64,000 bases of DNA, from assembly GCA_927797885.1 (NCBI GenBank), contig OV696605.1:1339157-1403156 (forward strand), in the 5' to 3' direction. Origin of the DNA: Gloeomargaritales cyanobacterium VI4D9 (GTDB lineage Bacteria > Cyanobacteriota > Cyanobacteriia > Gloeomargaritales > Gloeomargaritaceae). A program made the position numbers and the translations under genes. How positions within the stretch are numbered: the stretch's first letter is position 1; every line of letters starts with the position of its first letter. Shown in pieces: positions 28,218 through 36,686 of this stretch. The notes beneath the pieces were generated by a model that was given only the letters and a program-made list of their open reading frames with translations, had not been told where the DNA came from and did no database searches.

Positions 28218-29414
28218 CTATTTGGGGACAACAGCTTGAGTGCGTTCTTCGATCCAGCCCTGATCCGCCGCATTAAAAGGAGAAAGGGCACGGAGTTGCG
28301 CCACAATTCCCGGCAGTACGGCGAGCAACTGCTCAACTTCCGCTTCGGTCGTGTAGCGGGAGAGACTGAAGCGAATGGAACCATGCAAAACGCTGTAGGG
28401 AAGCCCCATCGCCCGCAGGACATGGGAAGGTTCCAAAGAGTCGGAAGTACAGGCAGAACCAGAGGAAGCGCAAATGCCCTCCCGATCCATCAGAAGGAGG
28501 ATCGCTTCTCCCTCGATGTACTTAAAGCCAATGTTGGTGGTATTCGGCAACCGGGGACTGCCCTGACCGTTGACCACCGTATCGGGGATGGTGCGGAGGA
28601 TCGCCGTTTCTAGGTAGTCCCGCAGAGCTTGGACAGATTGCATTTGTGCCAGATTCTGTTGTGCCAATAGTGCTGCCTGCCCCAGCCCCACAATCCCCGC
28701 CACGTTTTCGGTGCCGCCCCTGCGGTTGCGTTCCTGGTGCCCGCCGATGAGCAGGGGACGAAAGCGTACCCCCCGTCGGACGAATAGGGCACCCACCCCC
28801 TTGGGCGCATGGAATTTATGCCCCGATAGGGTGAGAAAATCAATGGCACTGTTTTGCAAATTGATGGGAATTTTCCCCACCGCTTGCACCGCATCCACAT
28901 GGAATAAAGCGCCGTAGGACTTGACCAAAGCACCAATCTGTTCAACCGGGAAAATCACCCCCGTTTCGTTGTTGGCATACATGGTGGAAACCACCGCCGT
29001 ATCCCCCGTCAAAGCCGCCTCCAATTCCAGCAAGTCCAACATTCCTTGGCTATCCACCGAGAGATAGGTCACCCGATAGCCCTGTTTTTCCAAGGTCTTG
29101 CAGAGATTGAGAACGCAGGCGTGTTCCACTTGGGTGGTGATAATGTGCTTGCGGTCGGGGAAGGTCGCCAACGCCGAGCGGATCGCCGCATTATTCCCTT
29201 CCGTGCCACAACTGGTGAAAATGATTTCCGAAGGGAGTGCCCCAATCAGGTCTGCCAACTGTTCCCGGGCAGTTTGGACTGCCTTTGCCACCTGTCCACC
29301 AAAGCGGTGCATACTGGAAGGATTGCCATAAAACTCGGTCAAATAGGGCAACATGGCGGCTAAAACCCGCTCATCCACCTGGGTAGTGGCGTTGTTATCT
29401 AAGTAAATGGTCAT
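28218..29414 (-). CDS. nifS: cysteine desulfurase NifS
   Basis: 398-residue PLP enzyme from [18 protein letters not shown]. The PLP lysine is in LTLSGHKFHAPKG and the sulfur-carrying cysteine in CASSGSACTSDSLEPS. The start at 29414 overlaps the fdxN stop by 4 bp (29411-29414); the longer frame upstream is the fdxN region and not part of NifS. It delivers sulfur to NifU. Confidence 0.96.
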   Translation of the reverse strand: MTIYLDNNATTQVDERVLAAMLPYLTEFYGNPSSMHRFGGQVAKAVQTAREQLADLIGALPSEIIFTSCGTEGNNAAIRSALATFPDRKHIITTQVEHACVLNLCKTLEKQGYRVTYLSVDSQGMLDLLELEAALTGDTAVVSTMYANNETGVIFPVEQIGALVKSYGALFHVDAVQAVGKIPINLQNSAIDFLTLSGHKFHAPKGVGALFVRRGVRFRPLLIGGHQERNRRGGTENVAGIVGLGQAALLAQQNLAQMQSVQALRDYLETAILRTIPDTVVNGQGSPRLPNTTNIGFKYIEGEAILLLMDREGICASSGSACTSDSLEPSHVLRAMGLPYSVLHGSIRFSLSRYTTEAEVEQLLAVLPGIVAQLRALSPFNAADQGWIEERTQAVVPK

Positions 29415-29680
29415 GCCCGTCCTCCTTTTTGGCGCAAGCGATGGACAAGTTGGTTGTAGTGGGTGAACCATTCCCGCCAGTAGGTATTGAAATCCTCCAA
29501 CTGGTAGGGAGAATTGTTGACAAAAATGCCGCCGCAGGGATATTCCTTCAGGCTGTGACAGCGGTCGCATAACTTGGCATCGAGTTGATAATGGTGGTTA
29601 CGGTACTGAATGGCACCCCGCGGACACCGGGCACGGCATTCCGCCCAACTCATGTATTGATTAGTTGCTGTGTAGGGCAT
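29411..29680 (-). CDS. fdxN: FdxN-like ferredoxin with missing cluster cysteines
   Basis: 89 residues in the fdxN position between nifB and nifS, overlapping nifB by 20 bp. The start MPYTATNQ and the C-terminal helix [17 protein letters not shown] match cyanobacterial FdxN. The first cluster motif, normally CxxCxxCxxxCP, reads [12 protein letters not shown], with Y9 and W12 replacing the first two cysteines. The second region retains C38, C41 and C49 but lacks the usual following CP. Only five cysteines remain, so at most one unusual cluster could form. FdxN supplies electrons to NifB, so this version may have changed function or be decaying. Confidence 0.85.
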   Translation of the reverse strand: MPYTATNQYMSWAECRARCPRGAIQYRNHHYQLDAKLCDRCHSLKEYPCGGIFVNNSPYQLEDFNTYWREWFTHYNQLVHRLRQKGGRA

Positions 29681-31094
29681 GATCCACCTCCATTTGCGTA
29701 CGCATAAACTGGGTGTAAAACTTGCGCGCGACGGTTTCGATCACGTCATAATCTTCAAACGGTTCAATCCCGCTCTTTCTTAGTTTTTCCTGGGGACAAC
29801 TCCCAATTTTGGAACAAAGTACACCCCTGCAATCACTGATGGTTTGGATGATATTTTCCAAAGTTGCTTCTTCGCCATAACCACTTTGGCAATAGTGATC
29901 AATCTTGCGGTGTCCCACAAAATTCACACTGTTGCCATCCACTTCATAGATGAGAAATTCCTTCGCATGACCAAAGTGTTGATTGACCAAGCCACCGCCT
30001 TTGCTGGCAACGGCAACCAAAATTTTGGGAGTGGGTTTGACATTTTTGCCCTGAAGTTTGGCTTTTTGTTCTGCCAATTCCATTTTTCGGAGTTCGATGC
30101 GGGTATGCGCCAACCGCCGCTGTTCCGTATCGTATTCGGGTTGCATGGTCATGAATTTCTCTTTGGTGAACTCTTGGGAGCGGTCTTCCCCTAATAAACC
30201 CACCGCATCCGCCCGACATTGCCGACAATGGCGCATCATCTTCATATCGCCCGCGCACCTATCCTGCAATTCCTTCAGTTCTTTGGGCGTGGGTCCCCGC
30301 TGTCCATTCAGACCAAAATAAGTGCCATGCTCTGGTGCGGAAATCAGGGGCATAATGTTATGTAAAAATGCGCCCCGCTCCCGAATCACCCGATTCACTT
30401 CCACCAAATGCTGGTCATTAATGCCGGGAATCATCACCGAATTCACCTTGCAGAGAATGTCCGCTTCTTGGAGTGCCTGCAAACCTTCCTGTTGCCGTTC
30501 GAGGAGGATTTTCACCCCTTCGATGCCCTTAATCCGCTTTCTCTGCCAGCGAATCCAAGGATAAATGCGAGCGCCAATTTCCGGGTCAACGGTGTTAATC
30601 GTGATCGTCACATGGTCAATGTTCAGTTCCTTGATTTTGTCCACATAGTCCGGCAAATTTAAGCCATTCGTAGAAAGGCAGAGTTTAATATCCGGGGCTT
30701 TTTCGGCAATCCGAGCAAAGGTTTCAAAGGTCTGTTTGGGATTTGCCAAGGGATCGCCAGGACCCGCAATGCCCACCACCGTCATCTGCGGAATTTTGCC
30801 CGCAATCACCAGTACCTTATGGGCGGCTTCCTCTGGGGTCAGGGTTTCGCTCACCACACCAGGGCGGCTCTCATTGGCGCAGTCATATTTGCGATTGCAA
30901 TAATTGCACTGAATGTTACACGCTGGCGCCACCGCTACGTGCATCCGGGCGTAATGGTGGTGCGCCTCCTCGCTATAACAGGGATGCTTGGCAATACGCT
31001 CCTTGATACGTTCATCCCGACTGGCGAGGGTATCGCCGAGATTTTGTTGGGTACATCCGCAATTTTTAGCGGGATTAGAAGGGGGGGGAGTCAT
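29661..31094 (-). CDS. nifB: FeMo-cofactor biosynthesis protein NifB
   Basis: 477-residue radical-SAM enzyme that fuses two 4Fe clusters and inserts carbide to make NifB-co. The SAM cluster motif is [15 protein letters not shown], followed by the [11 protein letters not shown] segment. Cysteine motifs near the middle ([13 protein letters not shown]) are also present. The C-terminal ~110 residues ([20 protein letters not shown] onward) form a NifX-like domain. It is the first gene of the minus-strand nif operon, facing the 658-bp control region. Confidence 0.97.
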   Translation of the reverse strand: MTPPPSNPAKNCGCTQQNLGDTLASRDERIKERIAKHPCYSEEAHHHYARMHVAVAPACNIQCNYCNRKYDCANESRPGVVSETLTPEEAAHKVLVIAGKIPQMTVVGIAGPGDPLANPKQTFETFARIAEKAPDIKLCLSTNGLNLPDYVDKIKELNIDHVTITINTVDPEIGARIYPWIRWQRKRIKGIEGVKILLERQQEGLQALQEADILCKVNSVMIPGINDQHLVEVNRVIRERGAFLHNIMPLISAPEHGTYFGLNGQRGPTPKELKELQDRCAGDMKMMRHCRQCRADAVGLLGEDRSQEFTKEKFMTMQPEYDTEQRRLAHTRIELRKMELAEQKAKLQGKNVKPTPKILVAVASKGGGLVNQHFGHAKEFLIYEVDGNSVNFVGHRKIDHYCQSGYGEEATLENIIQTISDCRGVLCSKIGSCPQEKLRKSGIEPFEDYDVIETVARKFYTQFMRTQMEVDHALHSN

Positions 31095-31193
31095 GGAAGA
31101 GTGCCTGTATGAATTGATTGCACTCGTTATAACACCGCCCCCTTTTGCCGACGGACATCCCCCTGGGAATAACTTGATTAAACCTATTAAAAA

Positions 31194-31590
31194 TGTACTC
31201 AGCCCCCCAATCCCTATGCCCCTGGGACATTGATTTTTCTTTTGCCCCCGAGAACGGGTATATTTCCAGGCAGGGTCAGGATATATCTGCGGATTTTTGA
31301 GATTAAATGCACTCAGCCAAACCCTTGGCTGGCAAGGATTTCAGGGATAAATCGCCACCGCTTATCAGTGTACTCACCCCCACCTAATCCACTGGTTAAA
31401 CCCTCCACTGACTTCTGTATAAATAGTAACATAATCCCCGCAAATGGTCACATAAGATACCAAAAATAACGTTAAATTTTTTCTCTATCGGGCAACTGGT
31501 AGTAAATAATACAAATTAGGGTGAGTACAGCCTATTCACCGGCACATTTCCCCGTTGATACGGATGGGGATGAACGTTGCGTTGAGTACA
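31194..31590. promoter_or_regulatory. mirror-symmetric TGAGTACA motif array between nifB and orf83-nifV
   Basis: Five near-identical octamers. TGTACTCA occurs at 31194-31201 and 31369-31376, and TGCACTCA at 31308-31315. The inverse TGAGTACA occurs at 31522-31529 and 31583-31590. Pairs on each side are 61 bp apart and point toward their own operon. The inner four are mirror-symmetric about position 31449. The array occupies the gene-free 658 bp separating divergent nif operons, so it is a likely activator site set. CnfR is one candidate regulator, but I cannot confirm the match to its published element from memory. Confidence 0.7.
31499..31512. promoter_or_regulatory. NtcA box GTAN8TAC in the nif control region
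   Basis: GTA-GTAAATAA-TAC is a perfect match to the NtcA consensus. It lies ten bases before a TGAGTACA motif and about 240 bp upstream of orf83, with CTATTCACC about 20 bp downstream as a poor -10. Nitrogen control through NtcA is plausible given its position among nif promoters. Confidence 0.5.
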
Positions 31591-31752
31591 CATATTCCTA
31601 CTTCGGCAACCGGAAATCCATAGAAAACTGCGGAAAACACCCGTACCTGCCCCTGGATTGCAATAAATCCAATAAAACGATTTGGACTTGGTGTCTAAGC
31701 CTAATGCCAGACACTTGCTATAACCAAGCCATCCCATTACGGAGTTTTATTC

Positions 31753-32004
31753 ATGCCAGAGTCTATCTTGACCGACCGCATTGATTCCCTACCCATTGGG
31801 GAGCGGTGGAATGTGCGTTTGCGTTTGGAAGAACTAGCGATTAGTTGCGAATGCCGGAAAGATGGTTCATTGGATATTCACATCAAGAATTCCAACGAGG
31901 CGTTGTTAGTTCGCATGATTCTTTTGCGGCACAAGGCTTCCCGTTCACAACATTTGGCATGGTTAGAACGATGTTGGCATTCATCTCCAGACTCAGGAGG
32001 CTAA
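31753..32004 (+). CDS. small nif-cluster protein of unknown function (83 aa)
   Basis: 83 residues starting MPESILTDRIDSLPIGERWN, first gene of the plus-strand operon that contains nifV and nifZ. GGAG precedes the ATG by nine bases. The sequence has a beta-rich middle (VRLRLEELAISCECRKDGSL) and two helices with several Arg/His residues. I do not recognise the family with certainty. Its stop lies within the leader of the next small gene, so both are translated together. Confidence 0.7.
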   Translation: MPESILTDRIDSLPIGERWNVRLRLEELAISCECRKDGSLDIHIKNSNEALLVRMILLRHKASRSQHLAWLERCWHSSPDSGG

Positions 32005-32008
32005 AGCC

Positions 32009-32092
32009 ATGACGACTGTCACTTTTTTGGTAATTTACCTGTTGATTTTTTGGTTGTTTCTCAAAGGTATGTTTGGGAATCAACTCAAATGA
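32009..32092 (+). CDS. 27-residue single-pass membrane peptide
   Basis: A short frame, too small for usual gene calling. Its ATG is eight bases after a perfect AGGAGG that overlaps the end of the preceding gene. The peptide starts MTTVTFLVIYLLIFWLFLKG and ends in a short polar tail, a clear single transmembrane helix. The ribosome site, position between two nif genes and composition make it a likely real product, possibly a partner of a membrane transporter or protease. No family is recognised. Confidence 0.65.
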   Translation: MTTVTFLVIYLLIFWLFLKGMFGNQLK

Positions 32093-32149
32093 TTGACCCT
32101 CAATTGCTAGGCATCATGCCTTGGTTAGTCATCTCGTTTGTGAGCAATC

Positions 32150-33286
32150 ATGATTGACCCAATTATCATCAACGATACCACCCTAAGAGATGGGGAACAG
32201 ACCGCTGGGGTTGCTTTTAATATGCGGGAAAAATTAGCCATTGCCCGTCTATTAGACCAAATTGGCATCCCCGAATTAGAGGTAGGCATTCCCATCATGG
32301 GGGGCGAGGAAGCAGAAGCGATCAAAGCTCTGGTGCAAGCGGGATTAACCGCCCGTTTACTCGGCTGGAATCGCTGTAAAATTTCCGACCTGGAAGCGTC
32401 CCTCGCCTGTGGGCTGGAACGGGTGCATATTTCCGTGCCCGTATCCGATGTGCAAATTGCCGTCAAATTTCACAGCAACCGCTGGGCGATGCTTGCCCAA
32501 CTGAAACACTGCATCGAGTTTGCCAAAGCCCACGGTCTCTTTGTGGCGGTCGGGGGGGAGGATAGTTCCCGGGCAGACCCGGAGTTTCTCTTGGACGTTG
32601 CCCGCTATAGCCAAGCCTGGGGAGCGGAGCGATTTCGTTTTTGTGACACGGTGGGAAAACTAGACCCCTTTGCCACCTACGCACAGATTGAAAAATTAAC
32701 CGCCGCCCTGGAGATTCCTGTGGAAATGCACACCCACAATGACCTGGGGATGGCGGTGGCGAATGCGTTGGCAGGCATCAGAGCCGGGGCGCGCTCGGTG
32801 AATACCACGGTGAATGGGTTAGGAGAACGGGCGGGGAATGCGGCACTCGAGGAAGTCGTGATCGCCCTCAAGGAACTCTATGGCATCAAATTACCCATCC
32901 GCACGGAGCGTTTTTGGGAACTCTCCCAAGTGGTCGCCCAAGCCGCCAATTCTCCTCCCCCGTTGTGCAAGCCCGTGGTGGGTGAAAATACCTTTTCCCA
33001 CGAATCGGGTATCCATGTCCACGGTCTTTTGGTCAATGCCGACACCTATGAACCCTACCCCCCGGAAGTCGTCGGGCGGCAACGCCGGTTTGTGATTGGC
33101 AAGCACTCGGGCACCCATTTCATCACCCATTTTCTGCAACAGGAGGGCATCCAAATTACTCCCCCGCAAGCCCGGGCAATTTTAGCCATCGTGCGCCGTC
33201 GGGCTACGGAATCCAAAAGGGGGTTATCCCTGGCGGAGTTAGTGCAAATTAGTCAACAAATCAATCAAACCCTGGAGGTATCCTAA
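32150..33286 (+). CDS. nifV: homocitrate synthase NifV
   Basis: 378 residues. It condenses acetyl-CoA with 2-oxoglutarate to homocitrate, the organic ligand of FeMo-cofactor. Family signatures are [18 protein letters not shown] at the N-terminus, [18 protein letters not shown] (metal-binding His pair) and [15 protein letters not shown]. The length matches NifV rather than the longer isopropylmalate synthases. nifZ starts 1 bp after its stop, so the two are coupled. Confidence 0.96.
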   Translation: MIDPIIINDTTLRDGEQTAGVAFNMREKLAIARLLDQIGIPELEVGIPIMGGEEAEAIKALVQAGLTARLLGWNRCKISDLEASLACGLERVHISVPVSDVQIAVKFHSNRWAMLAQLKHCIEFAKAHGLFVAVGGEDSSRADPEFLLDVARYSQAWGAERFRFCDTVGKLDPFATYAQIEKLTAALEIPVEMHTHNDLGMAVANALAGIRAGARSVNTTVNGLGERAGNAALEEVVIALKELYGIKLPIRTERFWELSQVVAQAANSPPPLCKPVVGENTFSHESGIHVHGLLVNADTYEPYPPEVVGRQRRFVIGKHSGTHFITHFLQQEGIQITPPQARAILAIVRRRATESKRGLSLAELVQISQQINQTLEVS

Positions 33287-33287
33287 A

Positions 33288-33587
33288 ATGAGCCGTTCAG
33301 AAATGGAACTCGACGCACCCCCAATTTTTGAGATTGGTCAGAAAGTGCAACTAACCAAAACCATCCGCAATGACGGCACCTTTTCTGGTCGGGAACTCCG
33401 GGAAATTCTCGCCCGCAAAGGCGATGTAGGCTACGTTGTGGCAATTGGCACGTTTTTACAATCCTTCTACATCTACAGTGTGCATTTCATTGAGTTGGGG
33501 ATTGTGGTGGGGTGCCGTGCCTCTGAATTAGCATCCCCAGTGGGAGAAAAAAGTCAAATCCGCTACCAAAATCCAGAAAACTCTTAA
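33288..33587 (+). CDS. nifZ: NifZ
   Basis: 99 residues. The core FEIGQKVQLTKTIRNDGTF followed by ARKGDVGYVVAIGTFLQSFYIYSVHFIELGIVVGCR is typical of NifZ, which helps P-cluster maturation in the MoFe protein. It starts immediately after nifV. The C-terminal tail is poorly conserved. Confidence 0.93.
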   Translation: MSRSEMELDAPPIFEIGQKVQLTKTIRNDGTFSGRELREILARKGDVGYVVAIGTFLQSFYIYSVHFIELGIVVGCRASELASPVGEKSQIRYQNPENS

Positions 33588-34890
33588 AAAATAGTAAATA
33601 TGCTTAACAGATAACAGAAAATTATCAGTCTGCGCCCTTAAAGTTTGAACTACTTTAACCGTATCTGCCCATGACTGACCCGGCGCAAAATTGCGGGATT
33701 TGCCCCATCCAAACCTTCAAGAACCAGGAAGTCCAGGGGGATGCGGTACCCGAGCCAATTGCCCTCTCGCCGGTGGATTCAGCCTGCCAACAAGTATCTT
33801 CCTGTCTAAGTAATTGGTTCAGCGTCCCCCAGGGCAAACCGGCGACGATTGACTATCCCCAAGCCAATATCACGCTCTATCAAAATGGGAAAAATCAACC
33901 CTTTGCCTCCTGTCTGGTGATTTGGCAAGCCTGTCATTTGATGACCCAAAGACCCTACCAGCACTGGCAACCCGCCGGGGAATTCATGACCTATGAATAT
34001 GAAAGCCGAGCCGGTCGGTTGATTTATCGCCTCCCCCGCCATGCGGTAAAAAACATGGATACTCGGGTGGTTTTGATCCATTTATTCTTCGCCGCCTGTG
34101 CCACTCAAAAAGCCCGTCCCTGGGAAGAGGAAATGGTGATTAATGACCGGATTATTGCCGAATTTTTGGGACTCAACCAACGCAAGGATATAAACCGGGT
34201 AAAGAAACTACTTTTAATCGAATCTTTGGTCAGGCAAGCCTGCGAATTACAAGTAGAAATCCATTGGCAACAAAAAGGCAGGATCAAAGCCATCCATCTG
34301 CCGGCGGAACCCCTCTGGTTTGCCCGTCCTGCGTACCATATTGCCAAAGCGGAAGACGGTTTCCATTATCTGAGCGGTTTATCCTTCCGAATGTTAGCAG
34401 GTCGTTGGTCAACCTATTTTTTGAATCAACAACAGGCACGGAGCAAAACCGCCTATTACCAATACGGGTGTCTGCCCATGTCTTTGCCCCCTAAAATCAT
34501 GTATCTCTGGCAACGGCATGAGGGGGCAGTCGTAATGTTACTACACTTCCTATTTCGGTTACGGGTTGGGCAAGACCGCAGTGCCAAAATTGCGACCTTA
34601 CTGAAACTCATTTATGGGGAAGAATATCTGCAAATCGCCTGGTATAAATCGGACGTGCGGCGCAAGTTAATTACCAGCTTTGAAGCCGATCTGGAGCAAT
34701 TATTTTATTACGGTATCAAACCCTTATTTGAGAGCAGTACCTATCCTGAGTCCATTCAACCCTGGTGGGTGCGTGCCCAGGATTTACCGGATGATCCAGA
34801 GGAAGCGCTGAACTACTGGACAGAAGTAGCTCAGGAAGAAAAAACAACGGTCAACTCGAAGCAAAAATGGTCTCAGTTATTGAATGCGGC

Positions 34891-35998
34891 CAGAAGTGTT
34901 GAAAGGTAGGTAAAGGCAGAAAAAGAGGGGTCAAAATATGGTATTCTAATTCATATAAACCAAAACATGAAACAACTATGAAATTCAATTCTTTTCCCGG
35001 GATTGTCAAATTTTTACTCAAAGACCTGCCAACTAATGATTATCCAGTTCTAAATTCTCGCTTATTTTGTTCAATCTGGTTTGCTGGCATTTTAGACAAA
35101 GGAATCAACAGTTTACGGGACTTATTTTACCAATTAAATCATGCGGGCATTAAGGTTGACTTATCCACGTTTTCTAAGGCGAACAAGACAAGAGACCCAC
35201 AAATTTTTATGCATCTTTATCATAAATTATTGCATTATATTGAGGAAGCTCATCCTGAAAAGAGGTTGGTTTTATGTCCTTTTGATGCTACCGTAATACC
35301 GCTGATGAGTAAGTTATTTTGGCTCCAAGGCTATCGCCAAGTAAAGTTAATAACCACTTTGAATCAAGATACGAAATCTACTGGTCATTTAATTGTTAGT
35401 CCTGGACAGGCACATGAGATTAATTTTGGTGAAGATATTGTGAAAATGCTACCGGAAAATGGAGTCGCAGTCGGGGATAGAGGGTTTTGCAGTCACAAAG
35501 TATTTGAACAATTTATCGAAAATGATGCCCTTTTTATTATCCGTATTAAGTCGAATTGGAAATGGGATGAAAACTATCATATCACCACAGAACGAGGTAA
35601 GGCGAGAGTAGTTTGTTTTGGCAATGTTCAACAGAAAGTAGACTATTATTTAGCTACCAATATTCCTGAGGATGTAATGAGTAATGAAGAGATAGGGGAA
35701 GCCTATAGACAACGCTGGGCGATAGAGGTACTATGGAAATTTCTAAAGATGAACTTAAAGCTCGATAAAATGATGAGTAAAAATTTGAATGGAATTACCA
35801 TTCAAATTTATGTAATTTTAATAGTTTACTTGATATTGCAACTGTTAAAAGTTCCACGGATGTACGGAAGTAAATTGGCAGATAAGTTCCGATATATACA
35901 AATCTTAATACGGCAGGAGTGGAATTTTGTCCATTGGCTCAATCGGGTCGTCCCACGCCTAAATATGTAAAGTTTTATTGCAGGATTCAACACTTGTG
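34891..35998 (+). mobile_element. IS4-family insertion sequence (1108 bp), second copy
   Basis: Same length and ends as the copy in nifE (CAGAAGTGTTGAAAGG at left, inverted CACAAGTGTTGAATCC at right), here in plus orientation. The 9-bp duplication GAATGCGGC is at 34882-34890 and 35999-36007. The sequence stretches I compared with the nifE copy are identical. Confidence 0.95.
34978..35970 (+). CDS. IS4-family DDE transposase (second copy)
   Basis: 330 residues, identical to the transposase in nifE (catalytic segments CPFDATVIP, AVGDRGF and YRQRWAIEVLWK). Both copies are intact, so either could drive movement of the element and of the 175-bp MITE in nifH. Confidence 0.93.
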   Translation: MKFNSFPGIVKFLLKDLPTNDYPVLNSRLFCSIWFAGILDKGINSLRDLFYQLNHAGIKVDLSTFSKANKTRDPQIFMHLYHKLLHYIEEAHPEKRLVLCPFDATVIPLMSKLFWLQGYRQVKLITTLNQDTKSTGHLIVSPGQAHEINFGEDIVKMLPENGVAVGDRGFCSHKVFEQFIENDALFIIRIKSNWKWDENYHITTERGKARVVCFGNVQQKVDYYLATNIPEDVMSNEEIGEAYRQRWAIEVLWKFLKMNLKLDKMMSKNLNGITIQIYVILIVYLILQLLKVPRMYGSKLADKFRYIQILIRQEWNFVHWLNRVVPRLNM

Positions 35999-36284
35999 GA
36001 ATGCGGCAATTACGATCAGGGAATTTCCCGAGGATTGGCAGGCAGAAACCCCTAAAAAAGAAATCAGACCCAGAACGAACCGCAAATCCACCCCGGCTTA
36101 TTCGGTTACGGGTGCCATGATCAAACAAGCCAGACTCCGGCAGGGGATTAGTCAAAGGCAGCTTTCTACCTTGTTGCATAAAAGTCAAAGCTGGATTCGT
36201 GATATTGAATTAGAGAGATATAAAATCAAACCCAAAGATGTACAACTTCTTGCTTCCGTGCTGGTGGATTTACCCCATTCATAA

Positions 36285-36686
36285 TACATTCATAATCTGT
36301 AACATTACTCTAAGCCGTTTCTCTTATTATCGGACGTTATTTCTATGGGAATACTTTGATAATTATTTGATAATTAAGATGATTTTCTAATAATTATTTT
36401 CCAATAGTGCTCTAATATAGCAATCCTAAACGAAAGTAGAACAGGGTCGCAGGGGCACCGCCCCCGTCCTTGGTTCTAGGAAATTTCTGTATGCCTACGG
36501 CACGCAGGCTAACGTTAATCCAATAGGATTGCTATTAGTGAAAATAGAAGGCAATTATTAGAAGCATTCATAAAATTTCACGATAAAATTCTAACGGAAT
36601 TGTAAAATTCCTGGGACAACTTTGGCGAACAGGCTGATAATAGAAGCAGGGGAATACTACGATGTCCCCAAAGGAAGGGGAAACCT
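36285..36686. other. AT-rich leader of the pfl operon with an embedded MITE
   Basis: 402 bp without a gene. From 36354 there is a direct repeat of TTTGATAATTA in an AT-rich tract, then the MITE at 36418-36534. From 36560 to 36686 lies the probable promoter and leader of pflB, with AAGGAAGGGG just before the start. I see no clear FNR or NtcA box. Confidence 0.5.
36418..36534. repeat. TA-type MITE (TAGCAATCCTA ends)
   Basis: 117 bp starting TAGCAATCCTA and ending with the exact inverse TAGGATTGCTA. It contains the core GTCGCAGGGGCACCGCCCCC followed by TTGGTTCTAGG. It lies in the leader of the pfl operon, so it may affect its expression. Confidence 0.88.

Larger units (their letters stand above)
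33671..36284 (+). pseudogene. HTH-domain protein interrupted by IS4-family element
   Basis: Two segments (33671-34890 and 36008-36284) join after removal of the IS and one GAATGCGGC repeat into 499 codons including stop. The N-terminal ~400 residues have an initiator-like, winged-helix-like segment (VINDRIIAEFLGLNQRKDINRVKKLL) and many aromatic residues. The C-terminus has an XRE-type helix-turn-helix (MIKQARLRQGISQRQLSTLL and KSQSWIRDIELERYKIKPKD). No ferredoxin cysteine motif of the CnfR/PatB kind is present. It resembles a DNA-binding regulator or replication-type protein and lies directly after nifZ. In this sequence it loses the helix-turn-helix. Function is unknown; a nif regulator is possible from position. 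Confidence 0.8.

Noticed and set aside
31095-31752. CRISPR-like array in the nifB upstream region because of repeated octamers
   Set aside because: Repeats are 8 bp, in two orientations, with unequal spacers; an operator array fits and CRISPR does not. No CRISPR array was seen anywhere in the window.
33671-34909. CnfR/PatB nif activator
   Set aside because: The rebuilt protein lacks the 4Fe-4S ferredoxin cysteine motifs that define CnfR, so only an unspecific helix-turn-helix call is made.
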